A stretch of DNA of 62,080 bases. Origin: Branchiostoma floridae. Its lineage: Eukaryota > Chordata > Leptocardii > Amphioxiformes > Branchiostomatidae. The stretch lies in the NCBI RefSeq assembly GCF_000003815.2, contig NC_049991.1, forward strand, positions 22,345,041 to 22,407,120. Reading direction: 5' to 3'. Shown here piece after piece: positions 43,180-54,767 of this stretch (the first letter of the stretch is position 1; each line of letters starts with the position of its first letter). A program made the position numbers and the translations under genes. The notes beneath the pieces are model-generated. The model saw only the letters and a list, made by a program, of their open reading frames with translations, did no database searches and was not told the DNA's origin.

Positions 43180-43480
43180 CACCCGGCTGACTGTCCAAAG
43201 TTTAGATGACGTCATGGTTAGCGTGATGTCATAACTTAGGACAAGTTCGTACAACTCCGTACACCACCCGGCTGACTGTCCAAAGTTTAGATGACGTCAT
43301 GGTTAGCGTGACGTCATAACTTCGGACAAGTTCGTACAACTCCGTACACCACCCGGCTGACTGTCCAAAGTTTAGATGACGTCATAACTTCGGACAAGTT
43401 CGTACAACTTTGGACAACTTTGGACAACTTCAGACAACTTAACTTAGGACAACTTCGTGCATTTCACCCTGATACTGGAC
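43180..43480. repeat. CRE-containing tandem repeat, right arm, about 81-bp unit
   Basis: About three copies of a unit containing CAAAGTTTAGATGACGTCAT, GACGTCATAACTTCGGACAA and GTTCGTACAACTCCGTAC. Reverse-complement homologue of 37930-38500. Each unit has one or two TGACGTCA palindromes. Confidence 0.9.
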
Positions 43481-43488
43481 ATGGGTGA

Positions 43489-43626
43489 CATCAGCAAGTA
43501 AACATCAACATCAGCAAGTAAACATCAACATCAGCAAGTAAACATCAACATCAGCAAGTAAACATCAACATCAGCAAGTAAACATCAACATCAGCAAGTA
43601 AACATCATCACAAATAAGTAAACATC
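43489..43626. repeat. Minisatellite, 21-bp unit, right part
   Basis: Six copies of the same 21-bp unit as 37600-37905, same orientation. Confidence 0.93.
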
Positions 43627-43631
43627 GACAA

Positions 43632-44611
43632 AAAGGGTGGCAATTAAAACTATTGCCATGGTGACGGTTTTATTGTTTATAAGTATTTTAAATGATTGTT
43701 GTTGAAGGTTTGTTGTATTTGTGGTCTATCCTTTTGCCTGGCTGTATGTAGGAAGATGACCATCTCCTCTACCTAAATAACAATGTGTTCAAGGTATGAA
43801 AGTCTTAGCCAAGAAAGCTATTCTAGCATTTTCTCAAAAATTATGTAAATGAGACGCTAATTTGCCCTTCTTACGTCTGCATGTTCAACTTAACGTACAT
43901 GTTGCTGCCAAATGTCGGAAGAATGGAATTTCGTCATTTAACACTGTAATAGCAATTTCTAATTAATTATGTAAATTAGGTAACAGTTTGCATTATTAAG
44001 TGATGTCTGTCGATATTTATCTCATTTTCTAGTGACATGTTTACGTGTCCTAGAAGTAATGAAATATTGTGGCTTAATAAACTGTGCTCGTTAATTATGC
44101 AAATTAGCTCGGGGTCTGCAATAATAGCCCTTATTTATGGAAGGCATCTCAGAAGTTATCTACATATCAAAAATCACGATGATCCGTCAACCCCTTCCCG
44201 AGTTATTCCCTTCTAAAAGTATGGCGCAATTGCGCACGCACGGACGAAATGCTGTAGAATTTCGGGAATTTGGGACAATCGGATATATACTTAACAGTAA
44301 GCATAATATTTCTCTCTTTTTGAATTACATATGGTATATTTTTTAGCATTTCAACATGACATGCAGTGTATTTATAAACTGTCCTAATTAATTATGCAAA
44401 TTAGCCCATGATTAGGATTTACATTTATGTTATTATGTTCGGCATCTCTGAAGCTATCTACATTCTAAATATTATGATGATCCGTCAACCCATTCCCGAG
44501 TTATTCCCCTCTAAAGGGATGATGCAACTACGCAGGTGTGGAAAAATTCCAGACATGCCTGCGGGATTTTGGGAATTCTTGTCAAATGGTCGCACACTAT
44601 ACTATTAGGCT
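43632..44611 (+). mobile_element. AT-rich repeat element, copy 1 (truncated by gap)
   Basis: Begins GTGGCAATTAAAACTATTGC and continues to the N gap. It is homologous to the reverse complement of 49870-51240, including CATGGTGACGGTTTTATTG at the start and GGAATTCTTGTCAAATGGTC near the gap. Internally it repeats GATGATCCGTCAACCC and TTATGCAAATTAGC. No transposase frame seen; autonomous source and class unknown. Confidence 0.7.
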
Positions 44612-45539
44612 NNNNNNNNNNNNNNNNNNNNNNNNNNNNNNNNNNNNNNNNNNNNNNNNNNNNNNNNNNNNNNNNNNNNNNNNNNNNNNNNNNNNNNNNN
44701 NNNNNNNNNNNNNNNNNNNNNNNNNNNNNNNNNNNNNNNNNNNNNNNNNNNNNNNNNNNNNNNNNNNNNNNNNNNNNNNNNNNNNNNNNNNNNNNNNNNN
44801 NNNNNNNNNNNNNNNNNNNNNNNNNNNNNNNNNNNNNNNNNNNNNNNNNNNNNNNNNNNNNNNNNNNNNNNNNNNNNNNNNNNNNNNNNNNNNNNNNNNN
44901 NNNNNNNNNNNNNNNNNNNNNNNNNNNNNNNNNNNNNNNNNNNNNNNNNNNNNNNNNNNNNNNNNNNNNNNNNNNNNNNNNNNNNNNNNNNNNNNNNNNN
45001 NNNNNNNNNNNNNNNNNNNNNNNNNNNNNNNNNNNNNNNNNNNNNNNNNNNNNNNNNNNNNNNNNNNNNNNNNNNNNNNNNNNNNNNNNNNNNNNNNNNN
45101 NNNNNNNNNNNNNNNNNNNNNNNNNNNNNNNNNNNNNNNNNNNNNNNNNNNNNNNNNNNNNNNNNNNNNNNNNNNNNNNNNNNNNNNNNNNNNNNNNNNN
45201 NNNNNNNNNNNNNNNNNNNNNNNNNNNNNNNNNNNNNNNNNNNNNNNNNNNNNNNNNNNNNNNNNNNNNNNNNNNNNNNNNNNNNNNNNNNNNNNNNNNN
45301 NNNNNNNNNNNNNNNNNNNNNNNNNNNNNNNNNNNNNNNNNNNNNNNNNNNNNNNNNNNNNNNNNNNNNNNNNNNNNNNNNNNNNNNNNNNNNNNNNNNN
45401 NNNNNNNNNNNNNNNNNNNNNNNNNNNNNNNNNNNNNNNNNNNNNNNNNNNNNNNNNNNNNNNNNNNNNNNNNNNNNNNNNNNNNNNNNNNNNNNNNNNN
45501 NNNNNNNNNNNNNNNNNNNNNNNNNNNNNNNNNNNNNNN
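44612..45539. other. Assembly gap (928 N)
   Basis: Run of N. May hide the rest of the repeat element and possibly 5' exons of the lectin-like gene. Confidence 1.
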
Positions 45540-45579
45540 TTTCTTTACTTGACAAATGTGTAGAATGAAAAGTATTCAC

Positions 45580-47265
45580 GTTGCTTAGTTGTTAAGCCCC
45601 GACAGAGTTTTTGTGAACGCCCTCCGAACGTCTCGGCCCGCAGAATGGACCGCCGTAAAGCTAAGGGGCACAACCCGCTGTACGTGTTTTTTGTCTACCC
45701 TCCGTTCGAAGGTGCTGGTTTTCATTACGGGGGGGGGGGGGGATTTCGCGATTTTTCCGGTGCCAATCTCGCTTTCACGGCAAACTCCCTCTCGAAAAAT
45801 GCAACGGAGGCTAGTTTTTGTCCGTACGTTTCTTTGGGACGGCACGTCCGCCACGTTTTTTCTGCAAAAGGTGGAGAAGGACTGCCGAAAGCAGAGAGGG
45901 AGTACGTCAATGCACGTCAACCGCACGGTTACGTTGCTTAAGGCAATAAGTATGTAGTCTGTATGCCTCGAGCGGATGCGTGCATAGCTCGTTGTGCAAG
46001 TGGTGAGTTGTACGTGCTTGCAAAGTACGATCTCTGTGCGATTGCCACGTTACCATATGCAGGCCGTACTTACACATGCTGCGTACTTACGGCTTCCTTA
46101 CTCACTTCACTCGCTCGCACGGTGGGTGAATCCGCAGCCCGAACGCAGAGAAAGTTCTGCGTGCTCCCAAATCCGTCCGATTCCGTATGATTTCGTACGG
46201 AGGCGGTACTTACCACTTACGGATCCCAAAAGATTGTCCACTTTTTGTACGTAGCCAGCACGCAGCTGTTGCATGTACGGCGGGTTGTACCCTTAGCTTA
46301 AGCCAGGGTAGACCATCGGGGACAGGATTTTTGCCCACCGTCAGCCGTCCGGAGTCTTTCATCATTAACTGTATTGTAGCTGACACTGTCATCAAACAAT
46401 TACTACTCATACCTTGTCAAGAAGAAGTTATTACAAATTCGTGACGCTTAACTTCCACTATCTCGAATAGGTACTATTCACTTCAACTTACAAATGTTTT
46501 TTGGCAAGGTGCCAGCCAAAATTTAACTCAGGTGTCGTTCCTAACATGGACTATTTTTAAACCTAGAAGATCAAATACACAAGAATTTCAAAGTAAAACA
46601 CAATATTCAGAATCTCCTTCAGTCCCAATGTTTTTGGTACCTGTCTTTGCTTACAAATCTTTTTGGGGCGCTTTGCTATATTCCTGTATGTTCTTTTATA
46701 GTTGAACCCATCGAGCTGTAACTTGTAAGTGGGCTGGGGTTTAGCGCATGTTTTGCTACGCGTAAGAACGTATCCCTCACTGGGTAAATCCGTCAGAGGT
46801 AAACATAAATCTACCAGAAGCCCCGAACAACAAAGTTTGTACAACATGTAGATTTAGGTCGACCTGGCATAGGTAGCTGCGACATTGCGATTCAAAAGGA
46901 AAATATAGTCAGAGATAAATGGCAAAGGTTGACAGAAGCTGATAATGGCATTCACAGAAAATACATTATTGAAGAATTTAGAATCACTAAATTAAAACAA
47001 AAGTCCGAAATCAGCTAATGATAATGATAATATTACCGAACAAGGCCCTCTCGTAGATCATAACGTTCAGTTGAGGTGCACGGTTTGCCGCAGGATGTGA
47101 GGTGGTGCTGAAGCAAAAATCAACAGAAAAAAATGTTGGTGATTTACATGGCAGCGCCTTTATCTTGATTCACATAAGGAGGATGGGATGACCCGTGTTC
47201 TGGGCCAGCCCCAAGTTAACAAAACTGCATAGAATTTTTATGAAAGTCTTTTCCCTTTCCTGCAG
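45580..47265. other. No gene seen; eroded repeats
   Basis: 45580-46340 is rich in CGTAC/GTACGT phrases, with a run of 14 G at about 45729-45742, and resembles the eroded repeat at 40.0-40.6 kb. A 94-codon minus-strand frame at 46563-46847 is unrecognised. The first exon of the lectin-like gene was not identified here. Confidence 0.45.
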
Positions 47266-50200
47266 TACAGCGATGGTTCCGTTGGCAGGGTCTAATGGGA
47301 AAACTTGGTTTGGAGTCGGATCAAATGGCAAGCTGTATCGAAGGTACGCTTTTTTACTTCAGTATCATCGGTCAATGTCGAAGTATCTGAAAGATGAATA
47401 TAAATCCCCAAACAAGTCATTGACTCAATAATTTAAGTTAACGAATCATATCAGTTGTATATCTAACATCTTGCACCACATGTATATGTCTGTATGTGTA
47501 TGTGTGTGTGTGTGTCTGTGTGTGTGTGCGTAACTGGGTGTGCGTCTGTGCACGTGTGTTTGTGCGTGTTTGTACGTATTTATGTGTTTGTGTGAGTGCG
47601 TGCGTGTACGTGTATGTGTGTGTGTATGTGTGTGTTTGTGTGTGTGTGTGTGTATGTGTGTGTGTATGTGTGTGTGTGTATGCGTGTGTGTATGTGTGTG
47701 TGTATGTGTGTGTGTGTATGTGTGTGTGTATGTGTGTGTGTGTATGTGTGTGTGTATGTGTGTGTGTGTATGTGAAAGTTAAATGCGTAAAAAAAGGTAA
47801 CTAACAGTTTGTTGTTGTGGTATCAGGTATGAGGATGGCGGCGGCACCTGGCACTGGGTGGATCACGGATACGGAAAACCAGATCATCAGCTGTACAACG
47901 CAGGTACATCACCCGTTTGTCAGTTCTGTTGAAATCAAGTCAGTCACTCATGACATGAGGAACAACAAATTGATGTATTTCAATGTCAGGAGGATACATG
48001 CTTTTACCTTTGTGCCAAATATCAAGCAATTCAAGTCGATCGAACAATGTGCCTGTTATAAAACCATTTGCTTTACTTTTTAACACACCCTCGTACTACG
48101 ATTACAAAAATGGACTAAAGTATACTTCAACCAGGCCGCCGAGAAGAAAGCGCCACTGAAGATTTCTCCCAAATTCAGTAACCGTAATGAAGTTTATTCT
48201 TCATTACATTTTAGAACCTTGTGTAAACGGCCCCAAAGCGGTAGAAGTCACCACGAGCAATGGCCATCTTGCTGGCCGCCATTTCTGGGGAGGTAATTGG
48301 CTCCGTACTCATCACGGACGACCTTACGATTCCCGTAAGTACAAGGTAGCATCTCGGACAGGTTGGTGGATTTCCTTGTGACAACTGTTCATGCATTACA
48401 TCAACTGTAGCAATGTTAACAGTGTCAACGTCCTGAAGAGGAGGGGTAACCAAGTGATCGTTCCAACACATGATTAAGCCATAAAACAATGTCTTCACTT
48501 TGAACACGTGGTTACCTACATTTTAAACCTCCAGTCTATATCTCAACGACATAGCTGGATTTTGTTAAGTTGGAGGACACTTCATGCAATCTATAAAAAA
48601 AGATGTACAGAAGGTGGATTGAATTAGCACCAGGATTTCACTCTTATCTTTGTATGATCTAAATGAATCATAAGTCTGAGATTGTCGTGTGGCAACCAAC
48701 TCCCTGTCTTGTGAACTGCTTCCGATAGATGTCATTGCAACCGGCTGCTCCAATGTGAACACGTCGGGAAGTAAGTCGAGGACCTTCCTGCGAGGGTCAG
48801 ACGGGGATCTGTATGAGCACTACTATGATTGGGGTACCGGATTTCGATGGCGATGGCATGGGGTGCCAGCCAAGCCACCCGCGCCACCCGCAACTTATGT
48901 ATGTTTTCCCAGTTCTACAACTTTATAACAAGTTTCCTGCCCTTTTTTTCTAAAATGTAAGAATTTTGCAGCTTTATGAAGCTTTTATTTCCTTGCTACC
49001 ATCATTATAATAATAATAATGTTTCTTTAATTTTGATAGTTCTTTTTAACTTACCCACTTGGCATTCCCATCTCGACACTAATTTACGTATATTTTAATT
49101 TTCCTTCTTTGTGAAACATACAACTCTGCATACCATTGTTTGTTGTTTGCCATGAAGCTATTATAATGTATGGATTTATCATACATGGCTTTTAATCAAT
49201 CTCCAACCATAGCATCATGTCACATAGTCTGGCCGCCCGTTTTTTAAAGATAAGAGTTAGAAGATACTTAGTAGAAACTATCTAATTTACAAAAACTAGC
49301 ACATGTATTCACATTCAACCATCGAATTGCTGTTGCAAGACATTTCATGATCTATTTAGTATTAACAAATATTTCATACCGCATTCCATCAACCCATCAC
49401 ACAAGGAAACAACCAATAAATCAAATTCCATTTCGGTTTCCAGGTGGACGATATAAAAACTACAAGCTACTATACAGGGCGCGGTCGCAGCAATGTGTTC
49501 GTGGTGGGGACGGATGGAAACCTGTGGCAACTGTGGACAAAACACGTGCACAATTCCCCCGACACCTGGTTCAACCGGGGCAAGCCTGCGGGGAAAGTCA
49601 TTCGGCATATTCACGCAAGTAGAGGCGGACTTAGGTGGGCCATCACTACGGACGGGTCTGTCTGCAGGTGAGCATTAAGCACGCAAGTGTCATAACCATG
49701 CCCAATTGTATCATTAGCATGTTTGAAATAATTTTTAAAGCCCTTGAACTTATCAGGCTGCTGCGTGTTTCAATAGCAGGAGCTATGCAAGTCAATTCTA
49801 ATGTTTCAAGGTTTTCAATTATTAAACATCTATTTACTTTTCATCGGTAAGAATAATCACATACGGCATAATCCTCCAAAGAGACCTGAGCGTACCATTT
49901 TGGGCGACGCCTCAGGGGCGATCCTGATAGTATAGTTTGCGACCGTTTGACAAGAATTTCCAAAATCTCGCAGGCATGTCAGGAATTTTAGTTGCATCAT
50001 CCCTTTAGAGGTGAATAACTAGGGAATGGGTTGACGTCGGGCGTGGCGTAACTGGTAGAGCTTTCGGCTCGGAATCTATGGGTCCTGAGTTCGATTCCCA
50101 ACGTGCCCCCGACGTTGTGCCCTTGGGAAAGGCACTTTACACGACTTTCCTTCTGTCTGTGCTGTGTATGTGGCATTGTTAATATAAGTTACAAAAACTT

Positions 50201-52128
50201 GTGTGCAGTGCCACATCGTCCTCGTCTGTTCAAAAGCAAATAAAAAAAAAAGAATGGGTTGACGGATCATCATGATACTTGGAATGTAGATAGCTTCAGA
50301 GATGCCTTACATAATTAAATGCTAATTATAGAAATCAGGGGCTAATTTGCATAATCAATGAGGACAGTTTATAAACACACTGCATTTCATGTTAGAATGC
50401 ACAAAAATATGCCATATGTAATTTAGAAAGAGAGAAATAATAGGCTTACTGTTGAGGATATATCCGATCGGCAAAAATGCCCGAAACTCCACAGCAAATC
50501 GTCTGCGAATGCGCAATTGCACCATCCTTTTGAAAGGGGATAACTCGGGATGATGGGGTTGATGGATTATCTTGATTTTTGATATGTAGAGAACTTCGGA
50601 GATGCGTTCCATTATACAGGGCTGTTAATGCAAACCAGGGGCTAATTTGCATAATTAATGAGCACAGTTTTAAGTCACAGTATTTCATTACTACTAGGGC
50701 ACTTAAACATGACAAATGTAACTAGAAAAGAGAGAAATATCGATAGACATCAATACATGCAAATTATTCCCTAATTTATACAATTAATGAGAAATTGTTA
50801 TTATAGTGTTTAATGACAAAGTTCCATTCTTGCGACATTTGATAGCATATACGTTGAGTTGAACATGCGGATGTAAGTCATACAAATTATGGTCTCATTT
50901 ACATAATTTGAGAGAAAATGCTACAATAGCTTTCTTTGCTAAGACTTTCATACCTTGAACACATTGTTATTTAAGTAGAGGAGATCAACTGATATATTTT
51001 TATGCAAATGAGGACCTCATTTGCATAATGAATTAGAAACATTTATGATAGGTCACTCGTTCAGAGATCACCTTTCTTGTTAACAGCAATGCCCTACAAA
51101 CATCAATCGCGTAAAACGATCTTCATACCTACAGCAATTATAGGCGGAAGGATAGAACACAAATACAACACACCTACAACAACAATCATTAATACTTATA
51201 AACAATAAAACCGTCGCCATGGCAATATTTTTTATTGCCACATTTATTTACATTTTCCACACATCGTACGATCGTATTTTTCCATGAGGATTGCAAAGTT
51301 GTTGTGATTCTTGGTACACACAGGGGTAGGCAGCCTGCTCAGAAAGTAGCGCCCTGCGGGATTTGAGTTTGGAACTAAGTGGCGCTAAACAAAATATAAA
51401 TGCGTGGCGCAACTGGGCAAACGGGCACTTAGAACCTTGACGAAGCATTGCTCTTTTCATAATGATCATTCACTTTTTTAACGAACCGAGTGTGTTTGGG
51501 AGAACTGAGTACACTTTGTCCAATGTAAAAGATTTAACTATGGATTAATTACCATTGGTGACAATGATAGAATTTAGTACATAATACAATAATAGACAGA
51601 ATGTAATGCGCTGTTGATTGGAGTTAAAGCGATATGTATTTTGTTTGCATCCACAGAGCGATTGGTGCCTGGCCGTGTTACTCCCTGCCCAACAGAAAGA
51701 TCCTAGACTGCTCGGACCCGTTTCTCACCAGTGCAGGTAGATCCATGTTCTGCAATACCGTGGGCACAGTGTACAATCCAAGCTACTCTGGATACCGGGT
51801 CAGTATCTATTATGTTATATATTGTGCTTCATGGGTTTTTGGTGGTCCTGTATAACTGAGACATCCTTGAAAGGTGTGTGAGAGCAACGAATATTTCTAT
51901 ATAACAAAAACGTGAATAACTAACTAGAGTTCGGAGACCTCATACCAAAGCAACATTTAAAAATATTCGAGGATTTATTGTTCTTGACGCCTTTCTGATG
52001 ATTTGCACAATAGGCATCTTATTGTGTGCAACTCTATCTGAGCTAAACGCATTCCAAACACATTAACACACGCACGCACACGCAAACACTCACACATACA
52101 CACAAACACACGCACAAGCACGCACAGG

Positions 52129-52201
<73 letters not shown>

Positions 52202-52742
52202 ACACACATACACACACAAACCCACATACACATACACATACACATACACACAGACACATACACACACACACACCACAATAAACAATACGTCCATTTTTCA
52301 TGGAGGTATAAGCTGGCACACTTACGTTAGAAGACTGGTAGGGAGCAAAACATTCTGGCAGCTTGTCACTTCATGCCATTTTTTTTAAATTTCTAGGGGT
52401 GCCAAATCTATCTGACGTAAGTACAGGCACAAGAGCTAGCCCCTATAGGCCTACAAAGCCCTGCAACTTATCCTAATCCATTCTAAACTCAAGTTTATCC
52501 TCCTTAAGTCAAATTTTAAGAAGTATCTGATTGTTTTCTTACAGCTCTACCAGCTTACTATCAGTTCGTCGTCAAGCAATCCGATTTGGGTAAACTACGG
52601 AAACCCCCATTTAAATTTTGGATTCTTCCAAGCTTTCGTCGACAGACCGAATGTAGCGTTTACCAGTGAATTCGGCGTGACTAAAACCCCCAAGAGGGTC
52701 TTCGTGTCCACTACTGCCTACTTGTGGGAACTGCGCTTATAG
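47266..52742 (+). CDS. Beta-propeller lectin-like protein, last seven exons
   Basis: Exons 47266-47343, 47827-47903, 48215-48334, 48729-48898, 49444-49667, 51657-51798, 52545-52742 (TAG). All junctions are GT-AG and phases agree; together they encode about 336 residues. The protein repeats a blade signature: FGVGSNGKLYRRYEDGGGTW, FLRGSDGDLYEHYYDWGTGF, VFVVGTDGNLWQLW, WAITTDGSVCR, each G-[ST]-[DN]-G followed by W-rich strands. This fits PLL/fucose-lectin-like propellers, which bind sugars between blades. The C-terminal part (CSDPF, FCNTVGTVYNPSYSGY, to YLWELRL) is less repetitive. The 5' end, and any signal peptide, is missing or in the gap; ATG 47272 is internal to a blade. Function as a lectin is inferred from fold signature only. 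Confidence 0.7.
47480..47774. repeat. TG/TATG microsatellite
   Basis: Compound TGTG and TATGTG repeat of about 295 bp in the intron after exon 47266-47343. Frames of alternating C and V are artefacts. Confidence 0.98.
49870..51240 (-). mobile_element. AT-rich repeat element, copy 2 (inverted), in lectin-like gene intron
   Basis: Reverse-complement homologue of 43632-44611, in the intron between exons 49444-49667 and 51657-51798. The terminus near 51240 reads, on the minus strand, GTGGCAATAAAAAATATTGC. This copy extends to about 49870 (GCGACGCCTCAGGGGCGATC), beyond the sequence available in copy 1. Contains repeated GCTAATTTGCATAAT. Interrupted by a SINE. Confidence 0.7.
50037..50251 (+). mobile_element. 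tRNA-derived SINE
   Basis: Starts TCGGGCGTGGCGTAACTGG. Pol III A box TGGCGTAACTGG (50044-50055) and B box GTTCGATTCC (50089-50098) at tRNA-like spacing, then a core with TTGTGCCCTTGGGAAAGGCA and a 3' A-rich tail (10 A). A 13-bp target duplication, GAATGGGTTGACG, flanks it (50024-50036 and 50252-50264). Copy 1 of the host element has the same site uninterrupted at 44483-44495. Not a functional tRNA: no foldable acceptor/anticodon arms are apparent. Confidence 0.9.
52066..52273. repeat. CA microsatellite
   Basis: About 208 bp of CA repeats with CG and TA interruptions in the last intron of the lectin-like gene. Confidence 0.98.
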
Positions 52743-53428
52743 GCCGTTTTAAAAGAAACTGCCAAGGTCGATCCGCTCAGCAAAGTAATGTTAACCGTCA
52801 GTCAGTCCAAAGATAGCAATCTGCAATACTTCTTTCATGTACATGCCTTGTAGCATTGTAGCAGCAGTCTGTAAACATTGATCTATTTAGGACTTTTAAG
52901 CAACACATCCTAAAATTATGTATCTATCTGCTTTCATTTATAATGTACTGTAGTTATATAGTTATAGTTTCATTAGTTATACTTGAATAGAAATTAGCCT
53001 AGCGTGACAAGCTGGTTTAACATAACAAGGGAGATCAAAATGTAGATGTTATGTTCTTAGATTATTAATGCAGTACTTATTGGTAAAATTATCTGTATAC
53101 TTTGGTAAGTAGATTTGGAATTTTTTGTAATTTACCGTATAAAACATATTGAAATATTGGCATTATTCCACTGGTGGCAAGGTATTAATTTGGTTGTATC
53201 AATTTGCACATACTACTAGTAGACGTATATAAAATTTTATTCATATTAAGAGTAGAGGTTGCTGACATTGTAGACTGATAAATGAGTCGATGTCATTACA
53301 CAGTTTTTCTGATCACAAACACAACTTATGTTCCCGCATTTTATGTATAAGATCTGAAGTGGCTTGGTTGACTCACGATTGTGGATATCTTATATTTGCT
53401 CCAGCTTTTTGTCCACCTATTGCTTTTG

Positions 53429-53434
53429 AATAAA
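53429..53434 (+). terminator. Possible poly(A) signal of lectin-like gene
   Basis: AATAAA on the plus strand about 690 bp after the stop codon. It would give a 3' UTR of about 0.7 kb. No RNA evidence. Confidence 0.35.
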
Positions 53435-53513
53435 GGTATTTTGGGAAAAAAACACCCGATCTCGCATGTGTAACAATGATAATGTATATAATGGACACAA
53501 AATGGAGACTAAC

Positions 53514-53515
<2 letters not shown>

Positions 53516-53585
<70 letters not shown>

Positions 53586-53612
53586 GTATGTGTGTGTGTG
53601 TGTGTGTGTGTG
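53516..53612. repeat. GT microsatellite
   Basis: About 97 bp of GT with TATG interruptions, downstream of the lectin-like gene. Confidence 0.98.
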
Positions 53613-53842
53613 AGAGGTTTGGGTGCGGGTGTCGGTTGATGATCTTCTGACCACATCTTCGACCTTCCGTGACAGGAAAACACGCATCCAAACACATGAT
53701 AAATCTGCTGTTTCGTGGCACTACCCTCTCTGTTACTGATGTAGTGCTACAGTGTGAATTTCTTTCCCCACTAGTTGCATTTCCGCGGCATTGTTACATT
53801 TTGCCAGTTACATTATTGCTGTAAGCAACTCCTGTCAGTCAT

Positions 53843-53942
53843 NNNNNNNNNNNNNNNNNNNNNNNNNNNNNNNNNNNNNNNNNNNNNNNNNNNNNNNNNN
53901 NNNNNNNNNNNNNNNNNNNNNNNNNNNNNNNNNNNNNNNNNN
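53843..53942. other. Assembly gap (100 N)
   Basis: Run of exactly 100 N. Confidence 1.
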
Positions 53943-54120
53943 ATTTAGACATGAGGCATCTGAGACAATGTTACAATTGTAAGAACAGTATTGTACATGA
54001 ATCAATGAGTCATCATATACAGTGGGTGCAGTGTCAACTAGAGGTGCACATAGATGTAGTCTGGCTTGGAAACAGGAGATAATGCCGGCTGTAGGCGTAT
54101 CAGCAATAGTCGTATAGTCT

Positions 54121-54362
54121 TATGGATAAACTAAACTTTTACCAACCAACACTAAAATTGATTGGGACTTACCAAAATTTTCAGCCGACTCCCTCAGCCT
54201 TGTTCACGGAATGGACCCGTCTGCTGTAGCTTCCGGACGTGACGTCGGAGACACGTGACTGCAGCAGAGGGTCGTAAATGCCAGATAACCTGTGTCGCCC
54301 CCCGTCTGGGGTAAGTTCCAATCAATTTTAGTCTGGGTTAGTTAAAGTTAAGTTTATCCATA
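54121..54362. mobile_element. Foldback/MITE-like element, about 240 bp
   Basis: Imperfect terminal inverted repeats of about 50 bp: TATGGATAAAC at 54121 and inverted at 54352-54362, with a near-perfect inner 22-bp block, ACTAAAATTGATTGGGACTT, at 54151 and inverted to 54332. No coding capacity. Target duplication not resolved. Confidence 0.6.
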
Positions 54363-54767
54363 ATGTCATTCACCAACACGGATGAACTTTCATGCTAAGT
54401 CTTATAGTCTGTTTATTTAGTTCCTAGTAGGTACAAGGATACCCCATTGATTGGTTCTCATGAATTATACGATATTTTTGTCAATTTTGAACTTTCTCAC
54501 AAGTTTACAGCCTACCATAATTCTTAATGCAAGCTCATATACATTTAATAGTCTTAAGCTGGTTATTACTTCATTCTTGTACATGTATATTCTGTTAATG
54601 TTAGTTTCTTCAGGTACAAAGATACCATGGGAAGCGAGATTGGTGTAGGCAAGCTATGTTCTCTGGGCTCCAGCAGTGTCAATGATCATGCCTGTAGGTT
54701 TTCTTCAATGTGTGTACTCATCTCTCTGCTGGAAAACAGTCAAATTGATCACAAATGGCGTACACAA

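Larger units (their letters stand above)
37905..43482. mobile_element. Apparent 5.6-kb TIR element within a 21-bp minisatellite
   Basis: Left end ATGTCCAGTATCAGGGTGAA (37910-37929) recurs inverted at the right (ending GATACTGGACAT, about 43482). Subterminal regions at both ends carry homologous, inverted tandem repeats with TGACGTCA. Outside both ends lies the same 21-bp array in the same orientation, and ACATCAGC flanks both sides, consistent with an 8-bp target duplication, though the repetitive target makes this uncertain. I see no transposase; 394 bases are missing. The interior contains the tentative BRAT1-like 5' exons and a lectin-blade-like exon, which is unexpected for a simple transposon. 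A segmental inversion or gene capture are alternatives. Confidence 0.55.

Noticed and set aside
44536-45579. Frames of over 300 codons spanning 44612-45539
   Set aside because: They consist of N; not interpretable.
46563-46847. 94-codon minus-strand frame as a gene
   Set aside because: No recognisable domain, splice context or start support; it may be a repeat fragment.
47496-47804. Cys/Val-rich small protein
   Set aside because: Translation of a TG microsatellite; likewise at 51975-52319 and 53373-53721.
50037-50125. Functional tRNA gene
   Set aside because: A and B boxes are present, but the sequence continues into a SINE core and A tail with target duplications, and no cloverleaf is apparent.
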